Positions 1 through 5,000 of a DNA stretch of 5,000 bases are shown piece after piece. The position numbers were made by a program, and so were the translations under genes. Origin of the DNA: Mesorhizobium sp. M1D.F.Ca.ET.043.01.1.1 (lineage in GTDB: Bacteria; Pseudomonadota; Alphaproteobacteria; Rhizobiales; Rhizobiaceae); the NCBI RefSeq assembly GCF_003952385.1, contig NZ_CP034444.1:4717501-4722500 (forward strand), given 5' to 3'. Under the pieces are notes generated by a model that did not search any database, was not told the DNA's origin, and saw nothing but the letters and a program-made list of their open reading frames with translations. Every line of letters starts with the position of its first letter. Position 1 is the first letter of the stretch.

Positions 1-32
1 AAAAAGTTTGCGGCGAGCCAAAGCTCTCCGCC

Positions 33-46
33 TGTTCTGTTTGACA
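33..46 (+). promoter_or_regulatory. boxA-like rRNA antitermination motif
   Basis: TGTTCTGTTTGACA resembles the boxA element (TGYTCTTTRACA-like) that recruits NusB/S10 for antitermination in rRNA leaders and spacers. Its place ahead of 23S fits. The match has two extra bases relative to the usual core, so this is a motif-level inference. Confidence 0.4.
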
Positions 47-101
47 TCGTAAAGAGAAGATTTGTTCGAACTTCATGATCCCGAAAGGCTCATGATTTGT
101 C

Positions 102-124
102 GCAAGGGACGCTCAATCCCTTGC
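102..124 (+). repeat. Perfect 8-bp spacer hairpin
   Basis: GCAAGGGA (102-109) pairs with TCCCTTGC (117-124) around a 7-nt loop. The words GCAAGGGA and CGCTCAA recur in the inverted palindromic copy at 198-223 and just after it, so this may be a diverged relative of that family. It is probably a spacer RNA structure. Confidence 0.55.
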
Positions 125-197
125 ATATGATGGGTTTGCCTAACCGCGCCCTCGAACCGATCTCGAGAAGCTGGTCTTTTTGTGCCAATTCCATTGA

Positions 198-223
198 AGC
201 GCAATCCCGCAAGGGATGTCGCT
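198..223 (-). repeat. Palindromic element copy 1 (inverted)
   Basis: Inner stem ATCCC (204-208) with GGGAT (213-217), loop GCAA, outer stem AGCG (198-201) with CGCT (220-223). A two-base mismatch separates the stems. On the minus strand it reads GCGACATCCC-TTGC-GGGATTGCGC, the same GCGAC...GCGC frame as the plus-strand copies, so it is the family in inverted orientation. Confidence 0.6.
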
Positions 224-228
224 CAAGT

Positions 229-252
229 GCGACGATCTCTGCGAGATCGCGC
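229..252 (+). repeat. Palindromic element copy 2
   Basis: GCG (229-231), bulged A232, CGATCTC (233-239), loop TGC, GAGATCG (243-249), CGC (250-252). That is ten base pairs with a single unpaired A. It matches copies at 282-305 and 519-542 in architecture but has different inner-stem bases. Confidence 0.75.
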
Positions 253-254
253 TT

Positions 255-278
255 AGCTAATCTCGTAAGGGAGAGGCT
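255..278 (-). repeat. Possible degenerate inverted palindromic copy
   Basis: AGC (255-257) can pair with GCT (276-278), and TCTC (261-264) with GAGA (271-274). The plan resembles the inverted copy at 198-223, but the inner stem is only 4 bp. This is the weakest member, and I infer it mainly from its position between two clear copies. Confidence 0.3.
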
Positions 279-281
279 GAA

Positions 282-305
282 GCGACGATTTCTTCGAAAT
301 CGCGC
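282..305 (+). repeat. Palindromic element copy 3
   Basis: GCG, bulged A285, CGATTTC (286-292), loop TTC, GAAATCG (296-302), CGC. Compared with copy 2, the inner stem has C-G replaced by T-A, with both arms changed and pairing kept. Only two bases separate it from the next copy. Confidence 0.75.
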
Positions 306-307
306 GA

Positions 308-331
308 ATGACGATCCCTGCGGGATCGCGC
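308..331 (+). repeat. Palindromic element copy 4
   Basis: Inner stem CGATCCC (312-318) with GGGATCG (322-328), loop TGC, bulged A311. The left outer arm is ATG instead of GCG, so only G310-C329 and a T309-G330 wobble remain of the outer stem. It lies just before the left arm of the 23S processing stem. Confidence 0.7.
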
Positions 332-334
332 GAT

Positions 335-360
335 GGGTATTGGCAATGAGAACGATCAAG
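335..360 (+). repeat. Left arm of 23S rRNA processing stem
   Basis: Bases 345-360 are an exact reverse complement of 3169-3184 (16 bp). The pairing continues outward, 335-343 with 3185-3194, with a bulged C344, a bulged T3187 and one G-T wobble. A long duplex joining both ends of 23S is the usual RNase III substrate in pre-23S rRNA. The inner six pairs belong to helix 1 of the mature rRNA. Confidence 0.8.
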
Positions 361-489
361 TGTCTTAAGGGCAATTGGTGGATGCCTTGGCATGCACAGG
401 CGATGAAGGACGTGATACGCTGCGATAAGCTACGGGGAGGTGCGAATACCCTTTGATCCGTAGATCTCCGAATGGGGAAACCCACCTAA

Positions 490-568
490 GGTACTTGGAA
501 AATCAGAGCTGCAGAGATGCGACAATCTCTTCGAGATTGCGCTGCTGCGGCTGTGGTTTCCAAGTATC
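490..568 (+). other. Intervening sequence in 23S helix 9
   Basis: Where E. coli has a short helix 9, this rRNA has a 79-nt stem. GGTACTTGGAAA (490-501) pairs fully with TTTCCAAGTATC (557-568), including one G-T wobble. A second 7-bp stem pairs 508-514 with 545-551. The tip (519-542) is a copy of the palindromic element seen in the spacers. Helix-9 insertions in alphaproteobacterial 23S are known to be removed or cut by RNase III, leaving fragmented but functional rRNA. That cleavage happens here is inferred. Confidence 0.85.
519..542 (+). repeat. Palindromic element copy 5 (inside 23S rRNA)
   Basis: GCG (519-521), bulged A522, CAATCTC (523-529), loop TTC, GAGATTG (533-539), CGC (540-542). 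It has the same architecture as copies 2 and 3, with a G-C pair replaced by A-T on both arms. It forms the apex of the helix-9 insertion. Confidence 0.75.
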
Positions 569-1470
569 GCTAATAGGTAACTTATCCTGAATACATAGGG
601 ATAAAGTGGCGAACGCGGGGAACTGAAACATCTAAGTACCCGTAGGAAAGGACATCAACCGAGACTCCGGAAGTAGTGGCGAGCGAACCCGGACCAGGCC
701 AGCGGCGATTGAGAGACAAGCGGAACCTTCTGGAAAGCAGGGCCATAGCGGGTGACAGCCCCGTACGCGTAATGCGATCAATCGTCCTCGAGTAAGGCGG
801 GACACGTGAAATCCTGTCTGAAATTGGGAGGACCACCTTCCAAGCCTAAGTACTCGTGCATGACCGATAGCGAACTAGTACCGTGAGGGAAAGGTGAAAA
901 GCACCCCGACAAGGGGAGTGAAAGAGTACCTGAAACCGATTGCCTACAAACAGTGGGAGCCCGCAAGGGTGACCACGTACCTTTTGTATAATGGGTCAGC
1001 GACTTAGTGTGACGAGCAAGCTTAAACCGGTAGGTGTAGGCGCAGCGAAAGCGAGTCTGAACAGGGCGTTCAGTTCGTCGCATTAGACCCGAAACCGAGT
1101 GATCTAGCCATGAGCAGGCTGAAGGTAAGGTAACACTTACTGGAGGGCCGAACCCATAACTGTTGCAATAGTTCGGGATGACTTGTGGCTAGGGGTGAAA
1201 GGCCAATCAAACTCGGAAATAGCTGGTTCTCCGCGAAATCTATTTAGGTAGAGCGTCGACCGAATACCCCAGGGGGTAGAGCACTGGATGGGCTAGGGGT
1301 CCTCACCGGATTACCAAACCTAACCAAACTCCGAATACCTGGGAGTACTAGTCGGCAGACACACGGCGGGTGCTAACGTCCGTCGTGAAAAGGGAAACAA
1401 CCCTGACCTACAGCTAAGGTCCCCAAGTTATGGCTAAGTGGGAAAGGATGTGAGGATCCCAAAACAACCA

Positions 1471-1502
<32 letters not shown>

Positions 1503-2187
1503 GAAAGCGTAACAGCTCACTGGTCTAAATAAGGGTCTTTGCGCCGAAAATGTAACGGGGCTAAAGCCATACACCGAAGCTTAGGGTTCGTGAGCAATCA
1601 CGAGCGGTAGCGGAGCGTTCTGTAAGCTGATGAAGCCGTACCCGTGAGGGGCGGTGGAGGTATCAGAAGTGCGAATGCTGACATGAGTAACGTAAGGGGA
1701 GTGAGAGACTCCCCCGCCGAAAGACCAAGGGTTCCTGCTTAAAGTTAATCTGAGCAGGGTTAGCCGGCCCCTAAGACGAGGCGGAAACGCGTAGTCGATG
1801 GGAACCACGTTAATATTCGTGGGCCTGGAGGTAGTGACGGATCACACAAGTTGTCCAATCTTATCGGATTGAAAGGGCAGCGGAGTGGTTCCAGGAAATA
1901 GCTCCTCCTTATAGACCGTACCCGAAACCGACACTGGTGGTCTGGTAGAGTATACCAAGGCGCTTGAGAGAACTATGCTGAAGGAACTCGGCAAATTGCA
2001 CGCGTAACTTCGGAAGAAGCGTGACCCTTTTCTGCGCAAGCAGAGGAGGGTGGCACAGACCAGGGGGTAGCGACTGTTTATCAAAAACACAGGGCTCTGC
2101 GAAGCCGCAAGGCGACGTATAGGGTCTGACGCCTGCCCGGTGCTGGAAGGTTAAGAGGAGGGGTGCAAGCTCTGAATCGAAGCCCCA

Positions 2188-2269
<82 letters not shown>

Positions 2270-2341
2270 CGACTTCCCCGCTGTCTCCAGCATAGACTCA
2301 GTGAAATTGAATTCCCCGTGAAGATGCGGGGTTCCTGCGGT

Positions 2342-2373
<32 letters not shown>

Positions 2374-2527
2374 GCTTTACATTGGCATTCGTAGTGGCAT
2401 GTGTAGGATAGGTGGTAGGCTTTGAAGCCTGGGCGCCAGCTCAGGTGGAGCCACCCTTGAAATACCACCCTTATTACTATGGATGTCTAACCGCGGCCCG
2501 TTATCCGGGTCCGGGACAATGTATGGT

Positions 2528-2574
<47 letters not shown>

Positions 2575-2697
2575 GCGATGGTGGGCTCAGAACGGTCGGA
2601 AATCGTTCGCTGAGTGCAATGGCATAAGCCTGCCTGACTGCGAGACTGACAAGTCGAGCAGAGACGAAAGTCGGTCATAGTGATCCGGTGGTCCCGC

Positions 2698-2751
<54 letters not shown>

Positions 2752-2821
2752 GACCCCCAAGAGTCCATATCGACGGGGTTGTTTGGCACCTCGATGTCGA
2801 CTCATCGCATCCTGGGGCTGG

Positions 2822-2865
<44 letters not shown>

Positions 2866-2870
2866 TGAGT

Positions 2871-2907
<37 letters not shown>

Positions 2908-2934
2908 TGCCGTGGGTGTAGGAATATTGAAAGG

Positions 2935-2968
<34 letters not shown>

Positions 2969-3168
2969 GATCTCTGGTGGACCTGTTGTGGCGCCAGCCG
3001 CATTGCAGGGTAGCTATATCCGGACGGGATAACCGCTGAAGGCATCTAAGCGGGAAACCCACCTTGAAACGAGTATTCCCTGAGAACCGTGGAAGACGAC
3101 CACGTTGATAGGCCGGGTGTGGAAGAGCGGCAACGCTTGAAGCTTACCGGTACTAATAGTTCGATCGG

Positions 3169-3194
3169 CTTGATCGTTCTCATTCCTAATATCC
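3169..3194 (+). repeat. Right arm of 23S rRNA processing stem
   Basis: This is the reverse complement of 335-360: 16 exact pairs (3169-3184 with 345-360), then a nearly continuous outer extension to 3194. It is immediately followed by, and shares two bases with, the hairpin at 3193-3213. Confidence 0.8.
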
Positions 3195-3213
3195 ATCCGA
3201 CAAAGTCGGATGG
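3193..3213 (+). repeat. 9-bp hairpin after 23S rRNA
   Basis: CCATCCGAC (3193-3201) pairs perfectly with GTCGGATGG (3205-3213) around an AAA loop. No T-run follows, so it is not a terminator. A related hairpin (CATCCGGATC/GATCCGGATG) follows 5S at 3566-3590, suggesting a shared processing or stability role. Confidence 0.6.
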
Positions 3214-3345
3214 TCTGCCAGCGCTCACGCATGAGCGGCCCTTACGGGCCAAAGCTTAAGCGAGGGCGCCGGACGACCGGCGACGCGCAGTCGCGCTTGC
3301 GGGCTTCGCCCGTAGGCAAAACGCAGACGTCGCCTTGGCACAAAA

Positions 3346-3367
3346 ACGACGATCCTTTGGATCGCGC
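3346..3367 (+). repeat. Palindromic element copy 6 (tandem)
   Basis: ACG, bulged A3349, CGATCC (3350-3355), loop TTT, GGATCG (3359-3364), CGC. Apart from the first base it is identical to the next copy, one base away, which points to a recent tandem duplication. Confidence 0.75.
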
Positions 3368-3368
3368 T

Positions 3369-3390
3369 GCGACGATCCTTTGGATCGCGC
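3369..3390 (+). repeat. Palindromic element copy 7 (tandem)
   Basis: GCG (3369-3371), bulged A3372, CGATCC (3373-3378), loop TTT, GGATCG (3382-3387), CGC (3388-3390). This is the tandem partner of 3346-3367. The pair lies upstream of the 5S processing stem. Confidence 0.75.
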
Positions 3391-3408
3391 TTGAACAGCT
3401 TCTCGATT

Positions 3409-3418
3409 TGAACGTGCG
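3409..3418 (+). repeat. Left arm of 5S rRNA processing stem
   Basis: TGAACGTGCG is the exact reverse complement of CGCACGTTCA at 3551-3560. The two arms enclose 5S rRNA, so the precursor would fold with 5S as the loop of a 10-bp stem, a likely endonuclease processing signal. Confidence 0.7.
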
Positions 3419-3425
3419 TTTTGCC

Positions 3426-3543
3426 GACCTGGTGGTTATGGCGGAGCGGCTGCACCCGATCCCATTCCGAACTCGGCCGTGAAACGCTCCAGCGCTGATG
3501 GTACTTCGTCTCAAGACGCGGGAGAGTAGGTCGCTGCCAGGTC
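3426..3543 (+). rRNA. rrf: 5S ribosomal RNA
   Basis: This is the 5S rRNA of the large ribosomal subunit. The terminal stem GACCTGG (3426-3432) pairs with CCAGGTC (3537-3543). Conserved inner blocks are CCGAACTCGG near 3467-3476, GTGAAACGC near 3479-3487, the GATGGTACT strand near 3497-3505 and GGGAGAGTAGG near 3521-3531. The length of about 118 nt is normal for Rhizobiales, and the mature ends may be a base or two longer. It lies about 250 bases after 23S and is co-transcribed with it. A perfect 10-bp complementary flank (3409-3418/3551-3560) marks the processing site. Confidence 0.97.
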
Positions 3544-3550
3544 TGCCAAG

Positions 3551-3560
3551 CGCACGTTCA
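3551..3560 (+). repeat. Right arm of 5S rRNA processing stem
   Basis: CGCACGTTCA is exactly complementary to 3409-3418, closing the 5S rRNA into a stem-loop in the precursor transcript. Confidence 0.7.
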
Positions 3561-3565
3561 TCTCA

Positions 3566-3590
3566 CATCCGGATCAAACAGATCCGGATG
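3566..3590 (+). repeat. 10-bp hairpin after 5S rRNA
   Basis: CATCCGGATC (3566-3575) pairs perfectly with GATCCGGATG (3581-3590) around AAACA. The following bases (GAAATCTTCTCCTT) are pyrimidine-rich but not a proper T-tract. It could be a weak terminator or attenuator between 5S and the tRNA, or a processing structure. Confidence 0.6.
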
Positions 3591-3618
3591 GAAATCTTCT
3601 CCTTACGACTGTTGTGAT

Positions 3619-3663
3619 GCATGTCGTTGTCCCAAAACCGCCAGGCACTTTTGGGCGACATGC
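3619..3663 (+). repeat. Long two-part hairpin in 5S-tRNA spacer
   Basis: GCATGTCG (3619-3626) pairs with CGACATGC (3656-3663), and CCCAAAA (3631-3637) with TTTTGGG (3649-3655). That is fifteen exact pairs interrupted only by an unpaired TTGT (3627-3630). Its role is unknown. It could be a transcript-processing structure or the core of a small RNA. Confidence 0.6.
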
Positions 3664-3670
3664 AGAAGGC

Positions 3671-3718
3671 CCGCCAAACGGGATCATGGGCCGCGCAAGC
3701 GGCCCTTTCATTTGGCGG
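3671..3718 (+). terminator. Nested hairpin, terminator-like
   Basis: The inner stem GGGCCGC (3688-3694) with GCGGCCC (3699-3705) and a GCAA tetraloop is followed by TTTCATTT, a plausible intrinsic terminator. An outer perfect 8-bp stem, CCGCCAAA (3671-3678) with TTTGGCGG (3711-3718), encloses it and would compete for the T-rich tail. If it terminates, the tRNA downstream would need its own promoter. If not, the tRNA is read from the rRNA operon. Confidence 0.45.
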
Positions 3719-3730
3719 TCTCTTGAATTC

Positions 3731-3748
3731 GGTAAGCTCACGCTTACC
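3731..3748 (+). repeat. 7-bp hairpin just upstream of the tRNA
   Basis: GGTAAGC (3731-3737) pairs perfectly with GCTTACC (3742-3748) with a TCAC loop, ending 11 bases before the tRNA. It could be a leader structure for 5' processing or a protein-binding palindrome. TTGAAT at 3723-3728 resembles a -35 box, but no convincing -10 follows. Confidence 0.45.
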
Positions 3749-3759
3749 TCTATCGTTGA

Positions 3760-3836
<77 letters not shown>

Positions 3837-3843
3837 GATACCA

Positions 3844-3872
3844 AAAACGGCCCGCATCCCGCGGGCCGTTTT
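3844..3872 (+). terminator. Intrinsic terminator after tRNA-fMet
   Basis: AAAACGGCCCGC (3844-3855) pairs with GCGGGCCGTTTT (3861-3872) around ATCCC. It is a 12-bp stem with the T-run forming its base, 7 nt after the tRNA. It is the likely end of the rRNA operon transcript. The A-run on the left arm would let it also work on the minus strand. Confidence 0.85.
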
Positions 3873-3954
3873 GCTATGCGGCTGTGAGGGCCGCTCGATT
3901 TGAGCTCTCATCAGGGGCGGCAGGCGAAGCCGAGGCAGCGGGACAGAAATGCCG

Positions 3955-3972
3955 AATCCTGTCCCCGCAACC
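3955..3972 (+). repeat. Duplicate of the tRNA-fMet 3' end (att-like)
   Basis: AATCCTGTCCCCGCAACC is identical to 3818-3835, the 3' half of the T arm plus the 3' acceptor strand of tRNA-fMet. Tyrosine-recombinase elements that integrate in tRNA genes leave such a direct repeat at the far junction. The 18-base identity is seen directly. The attachment-site meaning is inferred, and no integrase is in the window. Only about 119 bases separate the copies, so either the element has been deleted or this is the near junction of one extending further. Confidence 0.6.
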
Positions 3973-3984
3973 TGCGACACCGAC

Positions 3985-4018
3985 ACTCCCGTAGCGAAAG
4001 CTCCGGGGAGTTTTGTTT
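3985..4018 (+). terminator. Second terminator-like hairpin
   Basis: ACTCCC (3985-3990) pairs with GGGAGT (4006-4011), with a small inner AGC-GAAA-GCT stem-loop (3993-4002) and a following TTTTGTTT. It lies 12 nt after the duplicated tRNA end, mirroring the tRNA-terminator order upstream. It may be the original or the displaced terminator of tRNA-fMet. Confidence 0.65.
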
Positions 4019-4202
4019 GTAGCCGGCGGCAGCTCCCGATCGATGTCGAGAGTCAGGGCAGCCCCGGCCTGGTCCCGTGCGCCGGTTGCCATCACGCCGG
4101 TGCCATCGCGGCCGAGGCGACATTTCAACAAGCCGAATCAGTGATGCATGATCTTCTTCGGAGGAAACGGTGCGCGACCGAATCAGCCAGAGCTGCTAAT
4201 AA

Positions 4203-4208
4203 TTGACA
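4203..4208 (+). promoter_or_regulatory. Possible -35 box upstream of parD
   Basis: TTGACA is a perfect sigma-70 -35 hexamer 48 bases before the chosen parD start. No good -10 box is found at 16-18 bases spacing, so the assignment is weak. ParD-ParE operons are usually autorepressed by ParD at sites overlapping the promoter, but no clear operator palindrome is visible. Confidence 0.2.
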
Positions 4209-4256
4209 TCTATTGCCACATGGCTCGCGACCCTAGTCTCCTCCGAGAGGTTGCCA

Positions 4257-4571
4257 ATGCCAAATTACGCTTTGAATGACCACTATGAGAGCTTCATCAG
4301 GAAGCAGCTCGAATCAGGCCGCTACAACAATGCCAGCGAGGTTGTCCGCGCGGGCCTGCGCATGCTCGAGGATTTCGAGGCGGAGCGGGAGAAATGGCTT
4401 CGTGGGGACATGCCGGCGCGCCTGGCTGAGTTGCAGCGAGATCCAACGAAGGCGTTCCCGCCGACGCGGTCTTTTCGCGGCTGGAGGCGCGTCATCGCGC
4501 GAAACAGGCGAAAGCCAGATAGGGATTGTCTTCCATCCGGAGGCGGAGTCCGAGCTGCAAGCGCTCTGTGA
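4257..4571 (+). CDS. parD: ParD-family antitoxin, C-terminus altered by frameshift
   Basis: Antitoxin of a type II toxin-antitoxin pair. ParD binds operator DNA through an N-terminal ribbon-helix-helix and neutralises ParE with its C-terminal tail. The start is ATG 4257 because GAGAGG (4245-4250) lies six bases upstream and the family begins [11 protein letters not shown]; the in-frame ATG at 4203 would add 18 unlikely residues. Residues 1-65 read well: strand PNYAL, then [20 protein letters not shown] and [13 protein letters not shown], typical of ParD. After about residue 66 the frame yields an Arg-rich tail ([15 protein letters not shown]) unlike the family. The shifted frame from 4460 gives [20 protein letters not shown] and stops at TAG 4520-4522, a normal ParD ending of about 88 residues. 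One base therefore seems missing within 4452-4461, near the CCC run. This is a real mutation or a sequencing error. DNA binding may survive, while toxin neutralisation is doubtful. Confidence 0.8.
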   Translation: MPNYALNDHYESFIRKQLESGRYNNASEVVRAGLRMLEDFEAEREKWLRGDMPARLAELQRDPTKAFPPTRSFRGWRRVIARNRRKPDRDCLPSGGGVRAASAL

Positions 4572-4812
4572 CGATATAGCGGGGCGCGCCTCGCCTTCCA
4601 TCGCCTGGAATTTCGTTGTCGGTGTCCGCGACCATTGTCTCGGCCTGTCGACGTTCCCTCAACGTGGCACCGAGCGGCTCGAGATCATGCCTGGGCTGCG
4701 CATTGTTGGTTATCGGCGCGCCGTCAGCATCGCTTTTGCTGCCGAGAGCGAGCAGGTGCTGATTTTGGGTGGCCGCAACATCACGCCGGAATTGTTCGAA
4801 GGGCGGCTCTGA
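4519..4812 (+). pseudogene. parE: ParE-family toxin, likely inactive remnant
   Basis: Toxin partner of ParD, of the RelE/ParE superfamily; ParE proteins typically poison DNA gyrase. Homology begins at [14 protein letters not shown] (from 4525), continues through IAWNFVVGVRDHCLGLSTFPQRG and MPGLRIVGYRRAVSIAF, and ends ITPELFEGRL before TGA 4810-4812. That gives about 97 residues against about 100 usual. Two lesions are visible. First, ATA (4519-4521) stands where the start codon is expected, overlapping the restored parD stop as ATAG where such operons commonly have ATGA, and no in-frame ATG, GTG or TTG lies nearby. Second, the C-terminal strand reads VLILGGRN, whereas from memory the family has VLILG, four mostly hydrophobic residues, then GRN; this suggests a 12-bp in-frame deletion near 4767-4773. 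An upstream ATG at 4276 in this frame lies inside parD and gives non-family sequence. I judge it non-functional. Confidence 0.75.
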
Positions 4813-4956
4813 GCGCTGTTCGGGCGGGCGAAGCGGTCCGTGTCCTGTTGGACGCGCGACGGGCGTTTTCGCGCCGATAGCATGCACCCCGGCACCGATG
4901 CGGCGGCGGGAAATCATGGCAATGACCGGCGCGAGAATGCCGGCCACAATCGGGCT
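4813..4956. other. Region downstream of parE, no gene called
   Basis: I see no supported gene. A minus-strand frame reaching about 4986 includes a hydrophobic stretch (PIVAGILAPVIAMI) encoded near 4906-4950, but it continues antisense across parE and has no recognised family. A weak inverted repeat GCGCGA/TCGCGC (4854-4859/4869-4874) lacks a T-run, so it is not called a terminator. Confidence 0.5.
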
Positions 4957-5000
4957 AAGCCGCCTCACCAATTTCGGCCAAGCCAACTCACCAATTTCGG
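4957..5000. repeat. 23-bp direct repeat, cut by window edge
   Basis: Unit 1 (4957-4979) and unit 2 (4980-5000, incomplete) share AAGCC, then two variable bases (GC or AA), then CTCACCAATTTCGG. The 14-base block is identical at 4964-4977 and 4987-5000. The period is 23, so it is not codon-preserving. More units may lie beyond the window. Confidence 0.65.

Larger units (their letters stand above)
1..354 (+). other. 3' part of the 16S-23S internal transcribed spacer
   Basis: This is transcribed spacer leading into 23S rRNA. No tRNA gene is visible here, so any tRNA-Ile/tRNA-Ala of the operon would lie upstream of the window. It contains a boxA-like antitermination motif near 33-46, a perfect 8-bp hairpin (102-109 with 117-124), four copies of a palindromic element (198-223 inverted, 229-252, 282-305, 308-331) and a weaker possible copy at 255-278. 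It ends with the left arm of the 23S processing stem. The two open frames across it, one per strand, run into 23S rRNA and have no protein-like character, so I call no gene here. Confidence 0.85.
3178..3425 (+). other. 23S-5S intergenic spacer
   Basis: This spacer of about 250 bases has no protein gene. It is a chain of short hairpins: 3193-3201/3205-3213 (9 bp, AAA loop), 3223-3227/3232-3236, 3237-3241/3246-3250 (GGCCC-TTAC-GGGCC), 3267-3272/3277-3282 (CGCCGG-ACGA-CCGGCG) and 3299-3304/3308-3313 (GCGGGC-TTC-GCCCGT). Two tandem palindromic element copies follow at 3346-3390. The frames crossing it on both strands do not resemble proteins and run into 5S rRNA. Confidence 0.8.
3873..4202. other. 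Intergenic region with tRNA 3'-end repeat, no gene
   Basis: No convincing gene. A minus-strand frame (3874-4131) and a plus-strand frame (3949-4206) are open, but neither has a recognisable family, a good ribosome-binding site or clear coding character. Both run through the duplicated tRNA end and the second terminator. The supported content is the att-like repeat at 3955-3972 and the hairpin at 3985-4018. GGGACAG (3940-3946) can pair with CTGTCCC (3959-3965), mimicking a lengthened T arm. Nothing distinctive is seen in 4020-4200. Confidence 0.6.

Noticed and set aside
198..331. CRISPR-like array formed by repeated palindromes in the 16S-23S spacer
   Set aside because: The repeats vary in stem sequence, occur in both orientations and have irregular gaps of 2-29 bases, with no spacer-sized unique segments.
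3874..4131. Minus-strand open frame of 85 codons
   Set aside because: It covers the second terminator and the duplicated tRNA end, shows no recognisable domain and has no clear ribosome-binding site.
4203..4256. Upstream in-frame ATG as the parD start
   Set aside because: It overlaps the TTGACA motif, lacks a Shine-Dalgarno sequence and adds residues absent from the family. ATG 4257 has GAGAGG at proper spacing and gives the standard [11 protein letters not shown] start.
4276..4812. Single 178-residue protein containing the ParE domain
   Set aside because: The first roughly 80 residues are parD read out of frame and are Arg/Ser-rich noise. Only the part from about 4525 is ParE-like.
4854..4874. 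Possible terminator after parE
   Set aside because: The stem is only 6 bp with a 9-nt loop and no following T-run.
4492..4986. Minus-strand open frame of 164 codons with a hydrophobic N-terminal stretch
   Set aside because: Most of it is antisense to parE, it matches no family I know, and long antisense frames are common in GC-rich DNA.

Overview
The window holds the downstream half of a ribosomal RNA operon on the + strand, followed by a small, decayed accessory patch. The layout is the 3' part of the 16S-23S spacer (1-354), 23S rRNA (about 355-3177), 23S-5S spacer, 5S rRNA (about 3426-3543), a hairpin-rich spacer, initiator tRNA-Met (3760-3836) and an intrinsic terminator (3844-3872). The 23S-5S-tRNA(fMet) order, the stem-forming insertion in 23S helix 9 and the rRNA sequence itself point to an alphaproteobacterium of the Rhizobiales, most likely the Bradyrhizobium/Rhodopseudomonas/Afipia/Nitrobacter group. 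The genus cannot be fixed by eye.

No protein is encoded between 1 and about 4250. Open frames there are antisense or out-of-frame shadows of structural RNA. The spacers are unusually rich in hairpins. The most striking pattern is a family of about 24-bp palindromes with one architecture: a 3-bp GCG/CGC outer stem, one bulged A, a 6-7 bp inner stem and a 3-nt loop. Seven copies are recognisable. Four lie upstream of 23S (one inverted), one lies inside the 23S helix-9 insertion, and two lie in tandem upstream of 5S. The inner stems differ from copy to copy, but both arms change together.

The 23S and 5S genes are each bracketed by long complementary flanks (335-360/3169-3194 and 3409-3418/3551-3560), as expected for RNase III-type processing stems.

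Downstream of the tRNA, 18 bases of its 3' end recur at 3955-3972, followed by a second terminator-like hairpin (3985-4018). This looks like an att-type scar of an element that integrated into the tRNA-fMet gene. Next comes a ParD/ParE type II toxin-antitoxin pair (4257-4812) that appears broken. parD has a frameshift in its toxin-binding tail. parE has ATA where the start codon is expected and appears to lack about four residues of its C-terminal strand motif. The right edge (4957-5000) holds two units of a 23-bp direct repeat cut by the window end.
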